A stretch of 64,000 nucleotides of DNA, from assembly GCF_042697365.1 (NCBI RefSeq), contig NZ_CP137604.1. One strand, given 5' to 3'. Made by a program: the position numbers and the translations under genes. The notes below the pieces were generated by a model. That model searched no databases. It worked only from the letters and a program-made list of their open reading frames with translations, and was not told the DNA's origin. Of the stretch, positions 17,235 through 26,255 are shown piece by piece. The first letter of the stretch is position 1. Each line of letters opens with the position of its first letter. This stretch comes from Brucella pseudintermedia. Lineage in GTDB: Bacteria; Pseudomonadota; Alphaproteobacteria; Rhizobiales; Rhizobiaceae.

Positions 17235-18623
17235 ATGAGCGACAATATTACCGATCTCGACCCCACGGCAGAGCGCCCCAACGCGCGCAAGGTTTTCGTA
17301 AAGACCTATGGCTGCCAGATGAATGTCTATGACAGCCAGCGCATGGCCGACAGCCTTGCCGCGGAAGGCTATGTCGCGACCGACACACCGGACGATGCCG
17401 ATCTGGTCTTGCTGAACACCTGTCATATTCGCGAAAAAGCATCGGAAAAGCTCTATTCCGCGCTTGGTCGTCTGCGGAAGATGAAGGATGCGCGTGAAGC
17501 GAATGGCAAGGAATTGACCATTGGCGTCGCGGGTTGCGTCGCGCAGGCCGAGGGACAGGAAATCCTGCGCCGCGCGCCGAATGTCGATCTCGTCATCGGG
17601 CCGCAGACCTATCATCGCCTGCCCAATGCGCTTGCGCGGGTTCGCGGCGGCGAAAAGGTAGTTGAGACGGAATACGCTCTCGAAGACAAGTTCGAGCATC
17701 TGCCGTCGCCCAAGCGCGAGGAAACGCGCAAGCGCGGTGTTTCTGCCTTCCTGACCGTGCAGGAAGGCTGCGATAAGTTCTGCACTTTCTGTGTGGTTCC
17801 CTATACGCGCGGCTCCGAAGTTTCACGCAGCGTGAAGCAGATCGTGGCGGAGGCCGAGCGCCTTGCCGATAGCGGCGTGCGTGAACTGACCTTGCTTGGC
17901 CAGAACGTCAATGCATGGCACGGCGCTGGCGACGATGGCCGCGAATGGGGGCTTGGCGAACTTCTGTTTCGTCTGGCGCGCATTCCGGGTATTGCGCGTT
18001 TGCGCTACACAACCAGCCATCCGCGTGACATGGATGACAGCCTGATTGCCGCCCATCGCGACCTGCGGCAATTGATGCCCTATCTGCATCTGCCGGTGCA
18101 GTCCGGCTCGGACCGGATTCTCAAGGCAATGAACCGCCGTCACAAGGCGGATGAATATCTGCGCCTGATCGAGCGTATTCGTGAAGTGCGCCCGGATATG
18201 GCGCTGTCGGGCGATTTTATCGTCGGTTTTCCCGGCGAAACCGATCAGGATTTCGAGGATACGATGCGGCTCGTGCGGGAGGTCAATTACGCGCAGGCCT
18301 ATTCGTTCAAATATTCGCCGCGTCCGGGCACGCCGGGGGCCGATCTCGACGGCCACGTGGAGGAAGCGGTCAAGGATGAACGCCTCCAACGCCTTCAGGC
18401 GCTGCTGTCGGAACAGCAATATGCGTTCCAGGATTCCATGATCGGTCGCGAGATGGATGTTCTTCTGGAAAAGCCGGGTCGCGAGGCTGGCCAGATGGTG
18501 GGCCGCTCGCCATGGCTCCTGCCTGTCATCATCGACGACAATCAGGACCGGATCGGCGACATCATTCATGTGAAAATCACCTCTACAGGGACCAACAGCC
18601 TTATTGCGCAAAAACTGGCCTGA
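17235..18623 (+). CDS. miaB: tRNA-2-methylthio-N6-dimethylallyladenosine synthase MiaB
   Basis: 462 aa. Three domains are visible. The N-terminal MTTase domain carries cysteines for the auxiliary 4Fe-4S cluster (TYGCQMN Cys27, LNTCHIRE, AGCVAQ). The radical-SAM domain has C179-x3-C183-x2-C186 (GCDKFCTFC). A C-terminal TRAM domain of about 65 residues completes it. It adds the methylthio group to i6A37 of tRNAs reading UNN codons. The gene lies 55 nt after the acyltransferase. Confidence 0.97.
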   Translation: MSDNITDLDPTAERPNARKVFVKTYGCQMNVYDSQRMADSLAAEGYVATDTPDDADLVLLNTCHIREKASEKLYSALGRLRKMKDAREANGKELTIGVAGCVAQAEGQEILRRAPNVDLVIGPQTYHRLPNALARVRGGEKVVETEYALEDKFEHLPSPKREETRKRGVSAFLTVQEGCDKFCTFCVVPYTRGSEVSRSVKQIVAEAERLADSGVRELTLLGQNVNAWHGAGDDGREWGLGELLFRLARIPGIARLRYTTSHPRDMDDSLIAAHRDLRQLMPYLHLPVQSGSDRILKAMNRRHKADEYLRLIERIREVRPDMALSGDFIVGFPGETDQDFEDTMRLVREVNYAQAYSFKYSPRPGTPGADLDGHVEEAVKDERLQRLQALLSEQQYAFQDSMIGREMDVLLEKPGREAGQMVGRSPWLLPVIIDDNQDRIGDIIHVKITSTGTNSLIAQKLA

Positions 18624-18781
18624 AGGCATGATGATGCCGAGGCAGAAAATTTCGGCGTATTGAGTCGCTTGCCGGTAATCCTGTCGAGACTGTGATTGCA
18701 ATGCGTGGACGGTTTGCGTTCATGCATAGTCTGGTCTGAAAAGTTCCCTACTTTTCACGATTGTGCTTTAAGGAGATACGG

Positions 18782-19843
18782 TTGAGCGCTACGGAAAAGC
18801 TGAAGTCTGCCAAGCCAACCAATCAAACGCAAAAAAGCCCGACGACCGGGGCCTCGGATATGGCCCATATCGTGCTCACCTTTGACAACAACCGTCTTGC
18901 CAGCGCGCTTTACGGTCAGTTCGATGAAAACCTTGCCCGTATCGAACAGAAGCTTGGCGTGGATGTCCGCTCCAAGGGGAATCAGCTGTCGATCCGGGGC
19001 GAGCCGACCGCGACCGAACAGGCGCGGCGCGCGCTTGACCATCTTTATGCAACGCTGCAGAAGGGGCATGAGCTCGGACCATCGGATGTGGATGGTGCGT
19101 TGCGTATGGCTATTGCCGCCGACGACCAGCTCAGCTTGCCGACCATGGAAAACAAGGGCAAGCTTTCCGCAGCCCAGATTTCCACACGCAAGAAGACGAT
19201 CTTTGCCCGCACGCCGACACAGGATGCTTATATGCGTGCGCTCGACCGGTCGGAACTGGTGTTCGGCGTCGGCCCTGCTGGCACCGGCAAGACCTATCTT
19301 GCCGTTGCCCATGCTGCCATGCTTCTTGAACGCGGGCTGGTGGAGCGGATCATCCTGTCCCGTCCCGCTGTCGAAGCGGGGGAACGTCTGGGCTTCCTGC
19401 CGGGCGATATGAAGGAAAAGGTCGATCCCTATCTGCGCCCGCTTTACGATGCGCTTTACGACATGATGCCAGCGGAAAAGGTGGAGCGTGCCATTACCGC
19501 CGGTGTGATCGAAATCGCGCCCCTTGCCTTCATGCGCGGGCGCACGCTGGCGCATTCTGCGGTCATTCTTGACGAGGCACAGAACACGACTTCCATGCAG
19601 ATGAAGATGTTCCTGACCCGTCTCGGTGAAGGATCGCGCATGATCGTGACTGGCGACCCAAGCCAGATCGACCTTCCGCCGGGCCAAAAATCAGGGCTGG
19701 TAGAGGCGCTTCGCGTGCTGGACGATGTGGAGGGTGTCGTCAAGGTGCGCTTCACAGAAAAGGACGTCGTGCGTCATCCGCTTGTGGCGGCCATTGTCGG
19801 TGCATACGATCGCGATGGCAAACAGCACGCGCGTCCGGAATGA
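18782..19843 (+). CDS. PhoH family (YbeZ-type) NTPase
   Basis: 353 aa from TTG 18782, chosen because AAGGAG ends 6 nt before it; the frame opens at 18761 with another TTG lacking a ribosome site. The N-terminal third is a KH-like region (LGVDVRSKGNQLSIRGEP). A PhoH P-loop ATPase domain follows, with Walker A GPAGTGKTYLA and Walker B VILDEAQNTT. It is adjacent to ybeY, the standard ybeZ-ybeY-corC(ybeX)-lnt order. The role is linked to rRNA processing and ribosome quality with YbeY. Despite the family name, no Pho box is seen. Confidence 0.92.
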   Translation: MSATEKLKSAKPTNQTQKSPTTGASDMAHIVLTFDNNRLASALYGQFDENLARIEQKLGVDVRSKGNQLSIRGEPTATEQARRALDHLYATLQKGHELGPSDVDGALRMAIAADDQLSLPTMENKGKLSAAQISTRKKTIFARTPTQDAYMRALDRSELVFGVGPAGTGKTYLAVAHAAMLLERGLVERIILSRPAVEAGERLGFLPGDMKEKVDPYLRPLYDALYDMMPAEKVERAITAGVIEIAPLAFMRGRTLAHSAVILDEAQNTTSMQMKMFLTRLGEGSRMIVTGDPSQIDLPPGQKSGLVEALRVLDDVEGVVKVRFTEKDVVRHPLVAAIVGAYDRDGKQHARPE

Positions 19844-19880
19844 TCTTGCAATTGCTTGTTGGAATAACGATTTAAAAGAT

Positions 19881-19910
19881 GCTGTCTGCCTTTTGGCAGG
19901 CAGCTTTCTT
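19881..19910 (+). terminator. Hairpin terminator between phoH-like gene and ybeY
   Basis: GCTGTCTGCC (19881-19890), loop TTTT, GGCAGGCAGC (19895-19904): 10 pairs with one G-U, then TTTCTT. It implies that at least part of the transcription of ybeY-corC-lnt is separately controlled. Confidence 0.75.
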
Positions 19911-19959
19911 GTAACTGAAAGGATGATGCGGCTAGCCACATGGAGAGCCGCCGCAGAAC

Positions 19960-20466
19960 GTGTCAAATAACGCGATCCATATCGATATCATGGTCGAAGC
20001 TGGCAACTGGCCGGATGAGGCTGCCCTTGAAGGGCTCGTCAGGAAGTCCGTCGAGGCCGCCTGGACAAATCTTGGACTGAACAGCGCGGCAAGCGAACTC
20101 AGTGTCGTCTTCACCGACGATGCTTCGATCCAGGCCCTGAATGCCGAATGGCGCGGCAAGGACAAGCCGACCAATGTGCTGTCGTTTCCGGCCTTTCCCG
20201 TGAAGGCCGGGATGCAACCGGGTCCGATGCTAGGCGACATCATCATTGCGCGGGAAACCGTCGAGCGAGAGGCCCTAGAAGAAGGAAAGCCGCTCGAAAA
20301 TCACCTTGCACACCTCGTCGTGCATGGCTTTTTGCACCTTTTGGGTTACGATCACGAAACCGATGCGGAAGCGGAGGTGATGGAAGGCCGCGAGCGTGAG
20401 ATCCTTCATGCTCTTGCCATCCCCAACCCTTATGCTGTATCCGATTACGACCTTAACAACGATTGA
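19960..20466 (+). CDS. ybeY: Endoribonuclease/rRNA maturation factor YbeY
   Basis: 168 aa from GTG. The zinc-binding signature HGFLHLLGYDH (three His) lies near residues 123-133, preceded by LGDIIIARETV. YbeY is needed for 16S rRNA 3'-end maturation and 70S quality control and is important for virulence in some alphaproteobacteria. Its stop lies 2 nt from the corC start. The run ybeZ-ybeY-corC-lnt is conserved, although a hairpin precedes this gene. Confidence 0.95.
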   Translation: MSNNAIHIDIMVEAGNWPDEAALEGLVRKSVEAAWTNLGLNSAASELSVVFTDDASIQALNAEWRGKDKPTNVLSFPAFPVKAGMQPGPMLGDIIIARETVEREALEEGKPLENHLAHLVVHGFLHLLGYDHETDAEAEVMEGREREILHALAIPNPYAVSDYDLNND

Positions 20467-20468
20467 CC

Positions 20469-21593
20469 ATGGCTGATCAAACATCGCACCCTCCGTCCGC
20501 TGGCGAAAACCGCAGCGAGACCCAAGACGCCGAAGGGCAAAGTACGCAGCGGCCCGTAGTGGCCGAGAAGCGTTCCCTGCTGTCGAATATTTTCCCGTTT
20601 ATGCGCTCGCGCCAATCCTCTTCGTTGCGCGAAGATCTGGCCGATGCACTTTCCAGCACGGCCAGCGAACAGGACTCAGCATTCTCGCCTGAAGAAAAGG
20701 CGATGCTGCACAATATCCTGCGCTTGCGTGAAATCCGCGTCGAAGACGTGATGATCCCGCGCGCCGACGTCGAGGCCGTTGAAATTTCCACGCCGCTCTG
20801 GGAGGTGCTGGAGCTTTTCGAAAAATCCGGCCATTCGCGTATGCCGGTCTATGCCGAGACGCTGGACGATCCCCGCGGCATGATCCATATCCGCGATGTT
20901 CTCAATTATATCACCAAGCAGGCACGCCAGAAGACCGCGCGCCGCAGCAGCACGCGCAGCAAGGCGACAGCCGAAGACAAGGCCGCGAAGTTCGACATGG
21001 GCCGCATCGATCTTACCAAGACGATCGGTGAACTCAATCTCATGCGCAAGGTCCTGTTCGTGCCGCCATCCATGATGGCGAGCGGATTGATGGCGCGCAT
21101 GCAGGCGACCCACATCCAGATGGCGCTGGTCATCGACGAATATGGCGGGACCGATGGTCTGGTTTCGCTGGAAGACATTGTCGAAATGGTGGTAGGCGAT
21201 ATCGAAGACGAACATGACGACGAAGAAATCATGATCGCTGAAGAAGCCGATGGTGTGTTCGTTGTCGATGCGCGCGCCGATCTGGAAGAACTTGCCGCAA
21301 AGATCGGCCCGTCTTTCGAGGTGGGCGAGCATGGCGAGGACGTCGACACGGTCGGCGGTCTCATCTTCTCGGTTCTCGGACGCATTCCGGTTCGTGGTGA
21401 GGTGGTGCAGGCAATTCCAGGTTACGAATTCCATGTGCTGGAAGTCGATCCGCGCCGCGTGAAGAAGGTGCGCATCGTTCCGCTTTCCGCGGCTGACCGT
21501 CGCCGCCAGCAACGGGCTGTCATATCCACCAAGCCCGGAGAACAGCCCGCACAAGCCGAGACCACAACCGACGCCTCCAACGAGGCCGGATGA
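20469..21593 (+). CDS. CorC/HlyC-type CBS-domain protein (YbeX)
   Basis: 374 aa from ATG 20469; an upstream in-frame TTG at 20463 was not preferred. A disordered N-terminus of about 50 residues precedes a CBS pair (beginning EIRVEDVMIPRADVEAVEI). The first CBS motif is interrupted by a Lys/Arg/Ala-rich insert of about 25 residues (KQARQKTARRSSTRSKAT). A CorC_HlyC domain of about 80 residues follows, then a Gln/Ala/Thr-rich tail. There is no DUF21 membrane domain. Proteins of this type have been tied to magnesium/cobalt efflux and ribosome metabolism. It overlaps lnt by 4 nt. Confidence 0.9.
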   Translation: MADQTSHPPSAGENRSETQDAEGQSTQRPVVAEKRSLLSNIFPFMRSRQSSSLREDLADALSSTASEQDSAFSPEEKAMLHNILRLREIRVEDVMIPRADVEAVEISTPLWEVLELFEKSGHSRMPVYAETLDDPRGMIHIRDVLNYITKQARQKTARRSSTRSKATAEDKAAKFDMGRIDLTKTIGELNLMRKVLFVPPSMMASGLMARMQATHIQMALVIDEYGGTDGLVSLEDIVEMVVGDIEDEHDDEEIMIAEEADGVFVVDARADLEELAAKIGPSFEVGEHGEDVDTVGGLIFSVLGRIPVRGEVVQAIPGYEFHVLEVDPRRVKKVRIVPLSAADRRRQQRAVISTKPGEQPAQAETTTDASNEAG

Positions 21594-23188
21594 TCGAAAG
21601 GCTGGCAGGGAAAATCATTCTGTCGAGCGGCTGGCGTCGTGCGCTGGCCGCTTTTCTGAGTGGTGCCTTCGCCACGCTGACCCAGCCGCCATTTGATATC
21701 TTTGTGGCGGGCTTCATCTCTTTTCCCATTCTGGTCTGGCTGATCGATGGCGCAATCGCCAATGCGAACGCCGGTCCGGTCAGACGCCTGTTTCCAGCAG
21801 CTATAATCGGCTGGTGGTTCGGTTTCGGTTATTTCGTGTCCGGACTGTGGTGGATCGGCGCGGCGTTGCTGGTCGATGCGGATCAGTTCGCCTGGGCTCT
21901 GCCGCTTGCGGTTCTGGGCCTGCCTGCATTTTTGGCGCTTTTCTACGCGCTTGCGGCCATGGTCGCGCGTGTCTTCTGGTCGGATGGCTTGGGGCGCATT
22001 TTCGCGCTTGCATTCGGTTTTGCGCTGGCGGAATGGCTGCGTCTTTTCCTGTTCACAGGCTTTCCGTGGAACGCCATCGGCTATGCCATCATGCCGACAC
22101 CGCTCCTGATGCAATCGGTGACCGTGCTTGGACTGACTGGAATGAGCGCATTGGCAGCGTTTGTCTTTGCCGCACCGGCCCTGCTGATAGGCGGGCGATT
22201 TGCAAGGACGGGCATTGCATTTGCTCTGATACTAATCGCTGCCCATGTCGGCTTTGGTGCGTGGACGCTTTCACAAGCGCCCGCATTGGGCGAGGAAAAA
22301 ACCTCGCTCGCGGTTCGTATCGTGCAGCCATCCATCGCCCAGACCATGAAGTGGGATAATGCCGAACGCCGGTCCATTTTCGACAAGCTGGTTTCCCTGA
22401 CGGCGGAAACGCCCGCCGAAGGCAAGCCGAAGCCCGATGTGATCATATGGCCCGAAACGGCAGTTCCTTATATCCTCACCTCAACGCCCGAGGTTCTTTC
22501 GCGGATCGGCGAAGTTCTGCAGGACGGTCAGGTGCTGCTGACGGGTGCCGTTCGTGAAGAAAAGGCATCCGGTGGCGGCGAGCCGCGCTATTATAATTCG
22601 ATTTACACGATCGATGACCGGGGCGTCATTGTCGATGCCGCCGACAAGGTGCATCTGGTCCCTTTCGGTGAATACTTGCCTTATGAGAATTTTCTTCGCA
22701 GGCTCGGGCTTCAGGAGGTGGTGGAAATGCCCGGCGGGTTTACCGCCGGTACTGCGCGCCGGGCGCTGAACGTGAAAGATGACAAAACCTTTTTGCCGCT
22801 GATCTGCTACGAGGCGATTTTTCCCGACGAGCTTGGATATTCGGGCCAGAAGGCGAGCGCCATCATCAATGTGACAAATGACGCGTGGTATGGCGATACG
22901 CCAGGGCCGTACCAGCATTTCCGGCAGGCACAGGTTCGCGCTGTGGAGCAAGGGCTGCCACTTATTCGCGCTGCCAATAATGGTCTTTCAGCGGTCGTGG
23001 ATACCTATGGTCGAATCACTGACGGTCTTCCGCACGATGCCATCGGGGTAATTGACGCTTACCTACCGTCAACTCGTGCACCATTTTGGAGCACGCCGCC
23101 CGGTCCGCGACAATCTCTGGTAGCGCTGTTAACCTTACTCGCGGTGAGCGTGGCTTTCCGACTGCCAATCGGCAGGCGTTTTCATTGA
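21590..23188 (+). CDS. lnt: Apolipoprotein N-acyltransferase
   Basis: 532 aa. An N-terminal part with about seven membrane segments is followed by a periplasmic nitrilase-fold domain. The catalytic triad is seen in its family contexts: Glu in IIWPETAVPY, Lys in DKVHLVPFGEYLPYE and Cys in LICYEAIFPD. Lnt adds the third acyl chain to the N-terminal Cys of lipoproteins; at least four lipoproteins are encoded in this window. It starts inside the last codons of corC (ATGA overlap). Confidence 0.96.
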   Translation: MIERLAGKIILSSGWRRALAAFLSGAFATLTQPPFDIFVAGFISFPILVWLIDGAIANANAGPVRRLFPAAIIGWWFGFGYFVSGLWWIGAALLVDADQFAWALPLAVLGLPAFLALFYALAAMVARVFWSDGLGRIFALAFGFALAEWLRLFLFTGFPWNAIGYAIMPTPLLMQSVTVLGLTGMSALAAFVFAAPALLIGGRFARTGIAFALILIAAHVGFGAWTLSQAPALGEEKTSLAVRIVQPSIAQTMKWDNAERRSIFDKLVSLTAETPAEGKPKPDVIIWPETAVPYILTSTPEVLSRIGEVLQDGQVLLTGAVREEKASGGGEPRYYNSIYTIDDRGVIVDAADKVHLVPFGEYLPYENFLRRLGLQEVVEMPGGFTAGTARRALNVKDDKTFLPLICYEAIFPDELGYSGQKASAIINVTNDAWYGDTPGPYQHFRQAQVRAVEQGLPLIRAANNGLSAVVDTYGRITDGLPHDAIGVIDAYLPSTRAPFWSTPPGPRQSLVALLTLLAVSVAFRLPIGRRFH

Positions 23189-23333
23189 CAGACTAATATT
23201 GTTACGATGTTATGGCTCGGCGGCGACGGTTTTTGCGGAAAATCGTCAGACTACCTCCCAACACTTATTGTTATCGCTGTTCAGATGAACAGAGCATGAA
23301 TGAAAGCTCGCAGCTGCGAGGAGTGACAGTTGT

Positions 23334-23741
23334 ATGATTGAGAATAAAAAGAAGCCCAACCCCATTGACGTGCATGTCGGCAGCCGCATCCGTCTTCGTC
23401 GTAACATGCTGGGCCTCAGTCAGGAAAAACTGGGCGAAAATCTCGGGATCACCTTTCAGCAGATCCAGAAATACGAGAAAGGCACCAACCGTGTCGGTGC
23501 AAGTCGCCTGCAGGCGATCTCGGCAATTCTGAATGTCCCGGTCTCTTTCTTTTTTGAAGATGCACCAGGTTCCTCGAACCAGGCCGGTTTTGCAGAAGAT
23601 AATGAAGCGACCTACGTTGTCGATTTCCTGAATTCCAATGAAGGTGTTCAGCTGACCCGCGCCTTCACGAAAATTTCAGATCCGAAAGTGCGCCGCAAGA
23701 TCATCGATCTCGTGAAGTCGCTCGCTGCGGACGCCGACTGA
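23334..23741 (+). CDS. XRE family transcriptional regulator (PraR/PhrR-like)
   Basis: 135 aa. An N-terminal helix-turn-helix of the Cro/CI type spans about residues 15-70 (RRNMLGLSQEKLGENLGITFQQIQKYEKG split over helices 2-4). A C-terminal tail of about 60 residues includes LTRAFTKISDPKVRRKIIDLVKSL. In rhizobia a protein of this kind sits between lnt and metK and has been called PhrR (pH-regulated) or PraR (biofilm and attachment regulator); the assignment rests on recollection of those families and position. The promoter lies in the 145-nt gap after lnt. Confidence 0.85.
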   Translation: MIENKKKPNPIDVHVGSRIRLRRNMLGLSQEKLGENLGITFQQIQKYEKGTNRVGASRLQAISAILNVPVSFFFEDAPGSSNQAGFAEDNEATYVVDFLNSNEGVQLTRAFTKISDPKVRRKIIDLVKSLAADAD

Positions 23742-23767
23742 TTGCATATCCTAAAAAGATGATGAGC

Positions 23768-23980
23768 GCGGGACATAGCCGTGTCCCGCCGGACTTTGCG
23801 CTTGATGGCGCCGGATCAGGCAGAAAATGTCATCCAGAATGAATTTTCGCGCTGCGGTGCTGTGGCAACAAGAATATGCATTGACGGTTTAATCCCAACT
23901 TCGCTAACACATTACCGTGCCCGGAACGCTGGAACCTGTTCCGGGCGCTACTGTGTTTCCATGGCGGAAATATTTTCCGC
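23768..23980 (+). promoter_or_regulatory. Structured leader upstream of metK (three hairpins)
   Basis: Three inverted repeats fill the 262-nt gap before metK: GCGGGACA/TGTCCCGC (23768-23789), GCCCGGAAC/GTTCCGGGC (23919-23946) and GCGGAAA/TTTCCGC (23964-23980). The last ends 23 nt before the GTG start. None has a U-run, so they are not plain terminators. I could not match the layout to known SAM-I, SAM-II or SAM/SAH aptamers. Confidence 0.4.
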
Positions 23981-24003
23981 TGGATTTTCAAGAGGGGTTA
24001 CCC

Positions 24004-25266
24004 GTGTCGCGCAGTTCTTATCTCTTCACCAGCGAATCTGTGTCCGAAGGCCATCCGGACAAGGTTTGCGACCGCATCTCCGATGAAATCGTGGACATGA
24101 TCTACAAGGAAGCGCGCCGTACCGGCGTCGATCCGTGGTCTGTCCGTGTTGCCTGTGAAACGCTTGCGACCACCAATCGCGTGGTCATCGCCGGCGAAGT
24201 GCGCGTGCCGGATACTTTCCTGAAGAAGAATAAGGACGGCACCATCGCCCATGATGCTGCCGGGCATCCGCTCATCAATCCTTCGCGTTTCCGCTCGGCG
24301 GCGCGCAAGGCGATCCGTGAAATCGGTTACGAACAGAACGGCTTCAACTGGAAGACCGTAAAAATCGACGTGCTTCTGCATCCGCAATCCGCCGACATTG
24401 CGCAGGGCGTGGATAACGCCGCCGACCGTCAGGGCGAAGAAGGTGCGGGCGATCAGGGCATCATGTTCGGCTATGCCTGCCGCGAAACCCCCGATCTCAT
24501 GCCGGCGCCGATCTACTATTCGCACAAGATTCTCGAAAAGCTTTCGGAAGCCCGCCACAAGGGCGAGGGCGATGCGGGCAAGCTCGGTCCCGATGCCAAG
24601 AGCCAGGTCACGGTGCGCTACGAGAACGGCAAGGCCGCCGAGGTTACGCAGATCGTTCTTTCCACGCAGCATTTGGATGCGAGCTGGGATTCGAAAAAGG
24701 TCCGTTCCGTTGTCGAACCCTATATCCGGGAAGCGCTCGGTGACCTTCCGATCGCCGCCAATTGCAACTGGTACATCAACCCGACCGGCAAGTTCGTCAT
24801 CGGCGGACCGGACGGCGATGCCGGGCTGACGGGCCGCAAGATCATCGTGGACACTTACGGTGGCGCAGCACCGCACGGCGGCGGCGCATTCTCGGGCAAG
24901 GATACGACCAAGGTGGATCGCTCGGCAGCTTATGCCGCGCGCTATCTCGCCAAGAACGTGGTGGCCGCCGGGCTTGCTGACCGCTGCACGATCCAGCTTT
25001 CCTATGCTATCGGTGTGGCGCAGCCGCTTTCGGTCTATGTTGATCTGCATGGAACCGGCAAGGTGTCGGAAACTGCGGTCGAGGAAGCGCTGCGTCAGGT
25101 CATGGACCTGTCGCCGACGGGCATCCGCAAACACCTCGATCTCAACAAGCCGATCTATGCCAAAACGTCGTCCTACGGTCACTTTGGCCGCAAGCCGGGC
25201 CGTGACGGTTCCTTCTCCTGGGAGAAGACGGATCTGACCAAGGCGCTGAAGGCAGCGGTTGCGTAA
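24004..25266 (+). CDS. metK: S-adenosylmethionine synthetase
   Basis: 420 aa from GTG 24004 (MSRSSYLFTSESV...). The frame is open to 23917 but that stretch encodes no conserved sequence and carries leader hairpins. Signatures are intact: SEGHPDKVCDRISD, GAGDQGIMFGYA and the P-loop-like GGGAFSGKD. It makes SAM from methionine and ATP and thus supplies the many methyltransferases encoded nearby (trmB, miaB, rsmC-like). AGAGGGG lies 6 nt upstream of the GTG. The protein is slightly longer than the 384-aa E. coli enzyme because of insertions near residues 80-100 and 180-200, normal for this class. Confidence 0.95.
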   Translation: MSRSSYLFTSESVSEGHPDKVCDRISDEIVDMIYKEARRTGVDPWSVRVACETLATTNRVVIAGEVRVPDTFLKKNKDGTIAHDAAGHPLINPSRFRSAARKAIREIGYEQNGFNWKTVKIDVLLHPQSADIAQGVDNAADRQGEEGAGDQGIMFGYACRETPDLMPAPIYYSHKILEKLSEARHKGEGDAGKLGPDAKSQVTVRYENGKAAEVTQIVLSTQHLDASWDSKKVRSVVEPYIREALGDLPIAANCNWYINPTGKFVIGGPDGDAGLTGRKIIVDTYGGAAPHGGGAFSGKDTTKVDRSAAYAARYLAKNVVAAGLADRCTIQLSYAIGVAQPLSVYVDLHGTGKVSETAVEEALRQVMDLSPTGIRKHLDLNKPIYAKTSSYGHFGRKPGRDGSFSWEKTDLTKALKAAVA

Positions 25267-25390
25267 CTTCCTGGCAGGAGGTTGCATCGAAAGCCGCTTG
25301 GCGTTATGTGTGCCGACGAATTTCGGGGAGCGCGGTCTTGGATCGCGCTTTTCTGTTATTTGAACCTGATATGATGCCGATGGATAAATC

Positions 25391-26092
25391 ATGACCGAAG
25401 AATCTCATCCTCTGCGCGGTGCCGGAAATTTCTTCGGTCGTCGCCACGGCAAGCCTCTGCGAAGCCACCAGAAGAACCTGTTCGAGGATCTTCTGCCGCG
25501 CCTGAAGATTGATGTCAAAAACCCGGCGCCGCAGGATTTGCGCACGCTTTTTGAAGCAAAGGTCGATGCCGTGCGTCTGGAAATAGGCTTCGGCGGCGGC
25601 GAGCATCTGCATCATGAAACCGGTCGCTATCCACAGACGGGCTTCATCGGCGTTGAACCGTTTATCAATGGCATGGCCAAGATGCTGGCGGCGCTGGATG
25701 CACAGCCACGGCAAAACCTGCGCCTTTATGATGAGGATGCGACGGCGGTCTTGGACTGGCTGCCGGATGCTTCCCTGTCGGGCATCGATCTTTTCTACCC
25801 CGATCCCTGGCACAAGCGACGCCACTGGAAGCGTCGCTTTGTGAGCGACGCCAATCTGGACCGCTTCGCTCGCGTGCTGAAGCCCGGCGCAAAATTCCGT
25901 TTCGCCTCGGATATCGAACATTATGTCAACTGGACGCTCCAGCATTGCCGCCGCCATGAGGCATTCGACTGGCAGGCGAAAGGTCCCTCCGACTGGAACG
26001 ATGCCTATGAAGGCTGGCCGGGCACGCGCTATGAAGCGAAGGCTTTTCGCGAGGGTCGACGCGCCGCTTATCTGACCTTCATTCGCCGATGA
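25391..26092 (+). CDS. trmB: tRNA (guanine46-N7)-methyltransferase
   Basis: 233 aa. The SAM-binding motif I is LEIGFGGGEHL near residues 58-68, and the family signature FYPDPWHKRRHWKRR follows near 136-150; its Asp and following basic residues form the catalytic and tRNA-binding loop. It makes m7G46 in the variable loop of tRNAs. The N-terminal about 30 residues are basic (RRHGKPLRSHQ), as usual. It sits 124 nt after metK, its methyl-donor source, and before the rimP promoter. Confidence 0.95.
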   Translation: MTEESHPLRGAGNFFGRRHGKPLRSHQKNLFEDLLPRLKIDVKNPAPQDLRTLFEAKVDAVRLEIGFGGGEHLHHETGRYPQTGFIGVEPFINGMAKMLAALDAQPRQNLRLYDEDATAVLDWLPDASLSGIDLFYPDPWHKRRHWKRRFVSDANLDRFARVLKPGAKFRFASDIEHYVNWTLQHCRRHEAFDWQAKGPSDWNDAYEGWPGTRYEAKAFREGRRAAYLTFIRR

Positions 26093-26136
26093 AGCTGCTG
26101 ACCGCGTGCGGAATGAATCGAACAGCAGAAGCGGTC

Positions 26137-26165
26137 TTGAAAAAATCCGCTTCCGCTGGTATATA
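26137..26165 (+). promoter_or_regulatory. Sigma70-type promoter of the rimP-nusA-infB operon
   Basis: TTGAAA (26137-26142), 17-nt spacer, TATATA (26160-26165): one mismatch in each hexamer at optimal spacing. Predicted start is about 26171-26173, roughly 20 nt before the leader hairpin. Confidence 0.7.
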
Positions 26166-26168
26166 GGT

Positions 26169-26223
26169 TTCAAATTCTTGGTCGTTTGAACAAGAGTGGG
26201 CCCTCCCGGACCCGCTCTTTTTT
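26169..26223 (+). terminator. rimP leader: intrinsic terminator with competing antiterminator
   Basis: AAGAGTGGG (26192-26200), 10-nt loop, CCCGCTCTT (26211-26219), then a U-run to 26223: a compact intrinsic terminator only about 50 nt into the transcript and ahead of the rimP start. Just upstream TTCTTG (26175-26180) can pair with CAAGAG (26191-26196), which would dissolve the terminator stem, and TTCAAA/TTTGAA (26169-26190) could hold the alternative state. Leaders of this kind before rimP-nusA are known as a class. Confidence 0.75.
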
Positions 26224-26255
26224 GTTACTTACGGCTCTCTGAAGAGGTTTATCGA

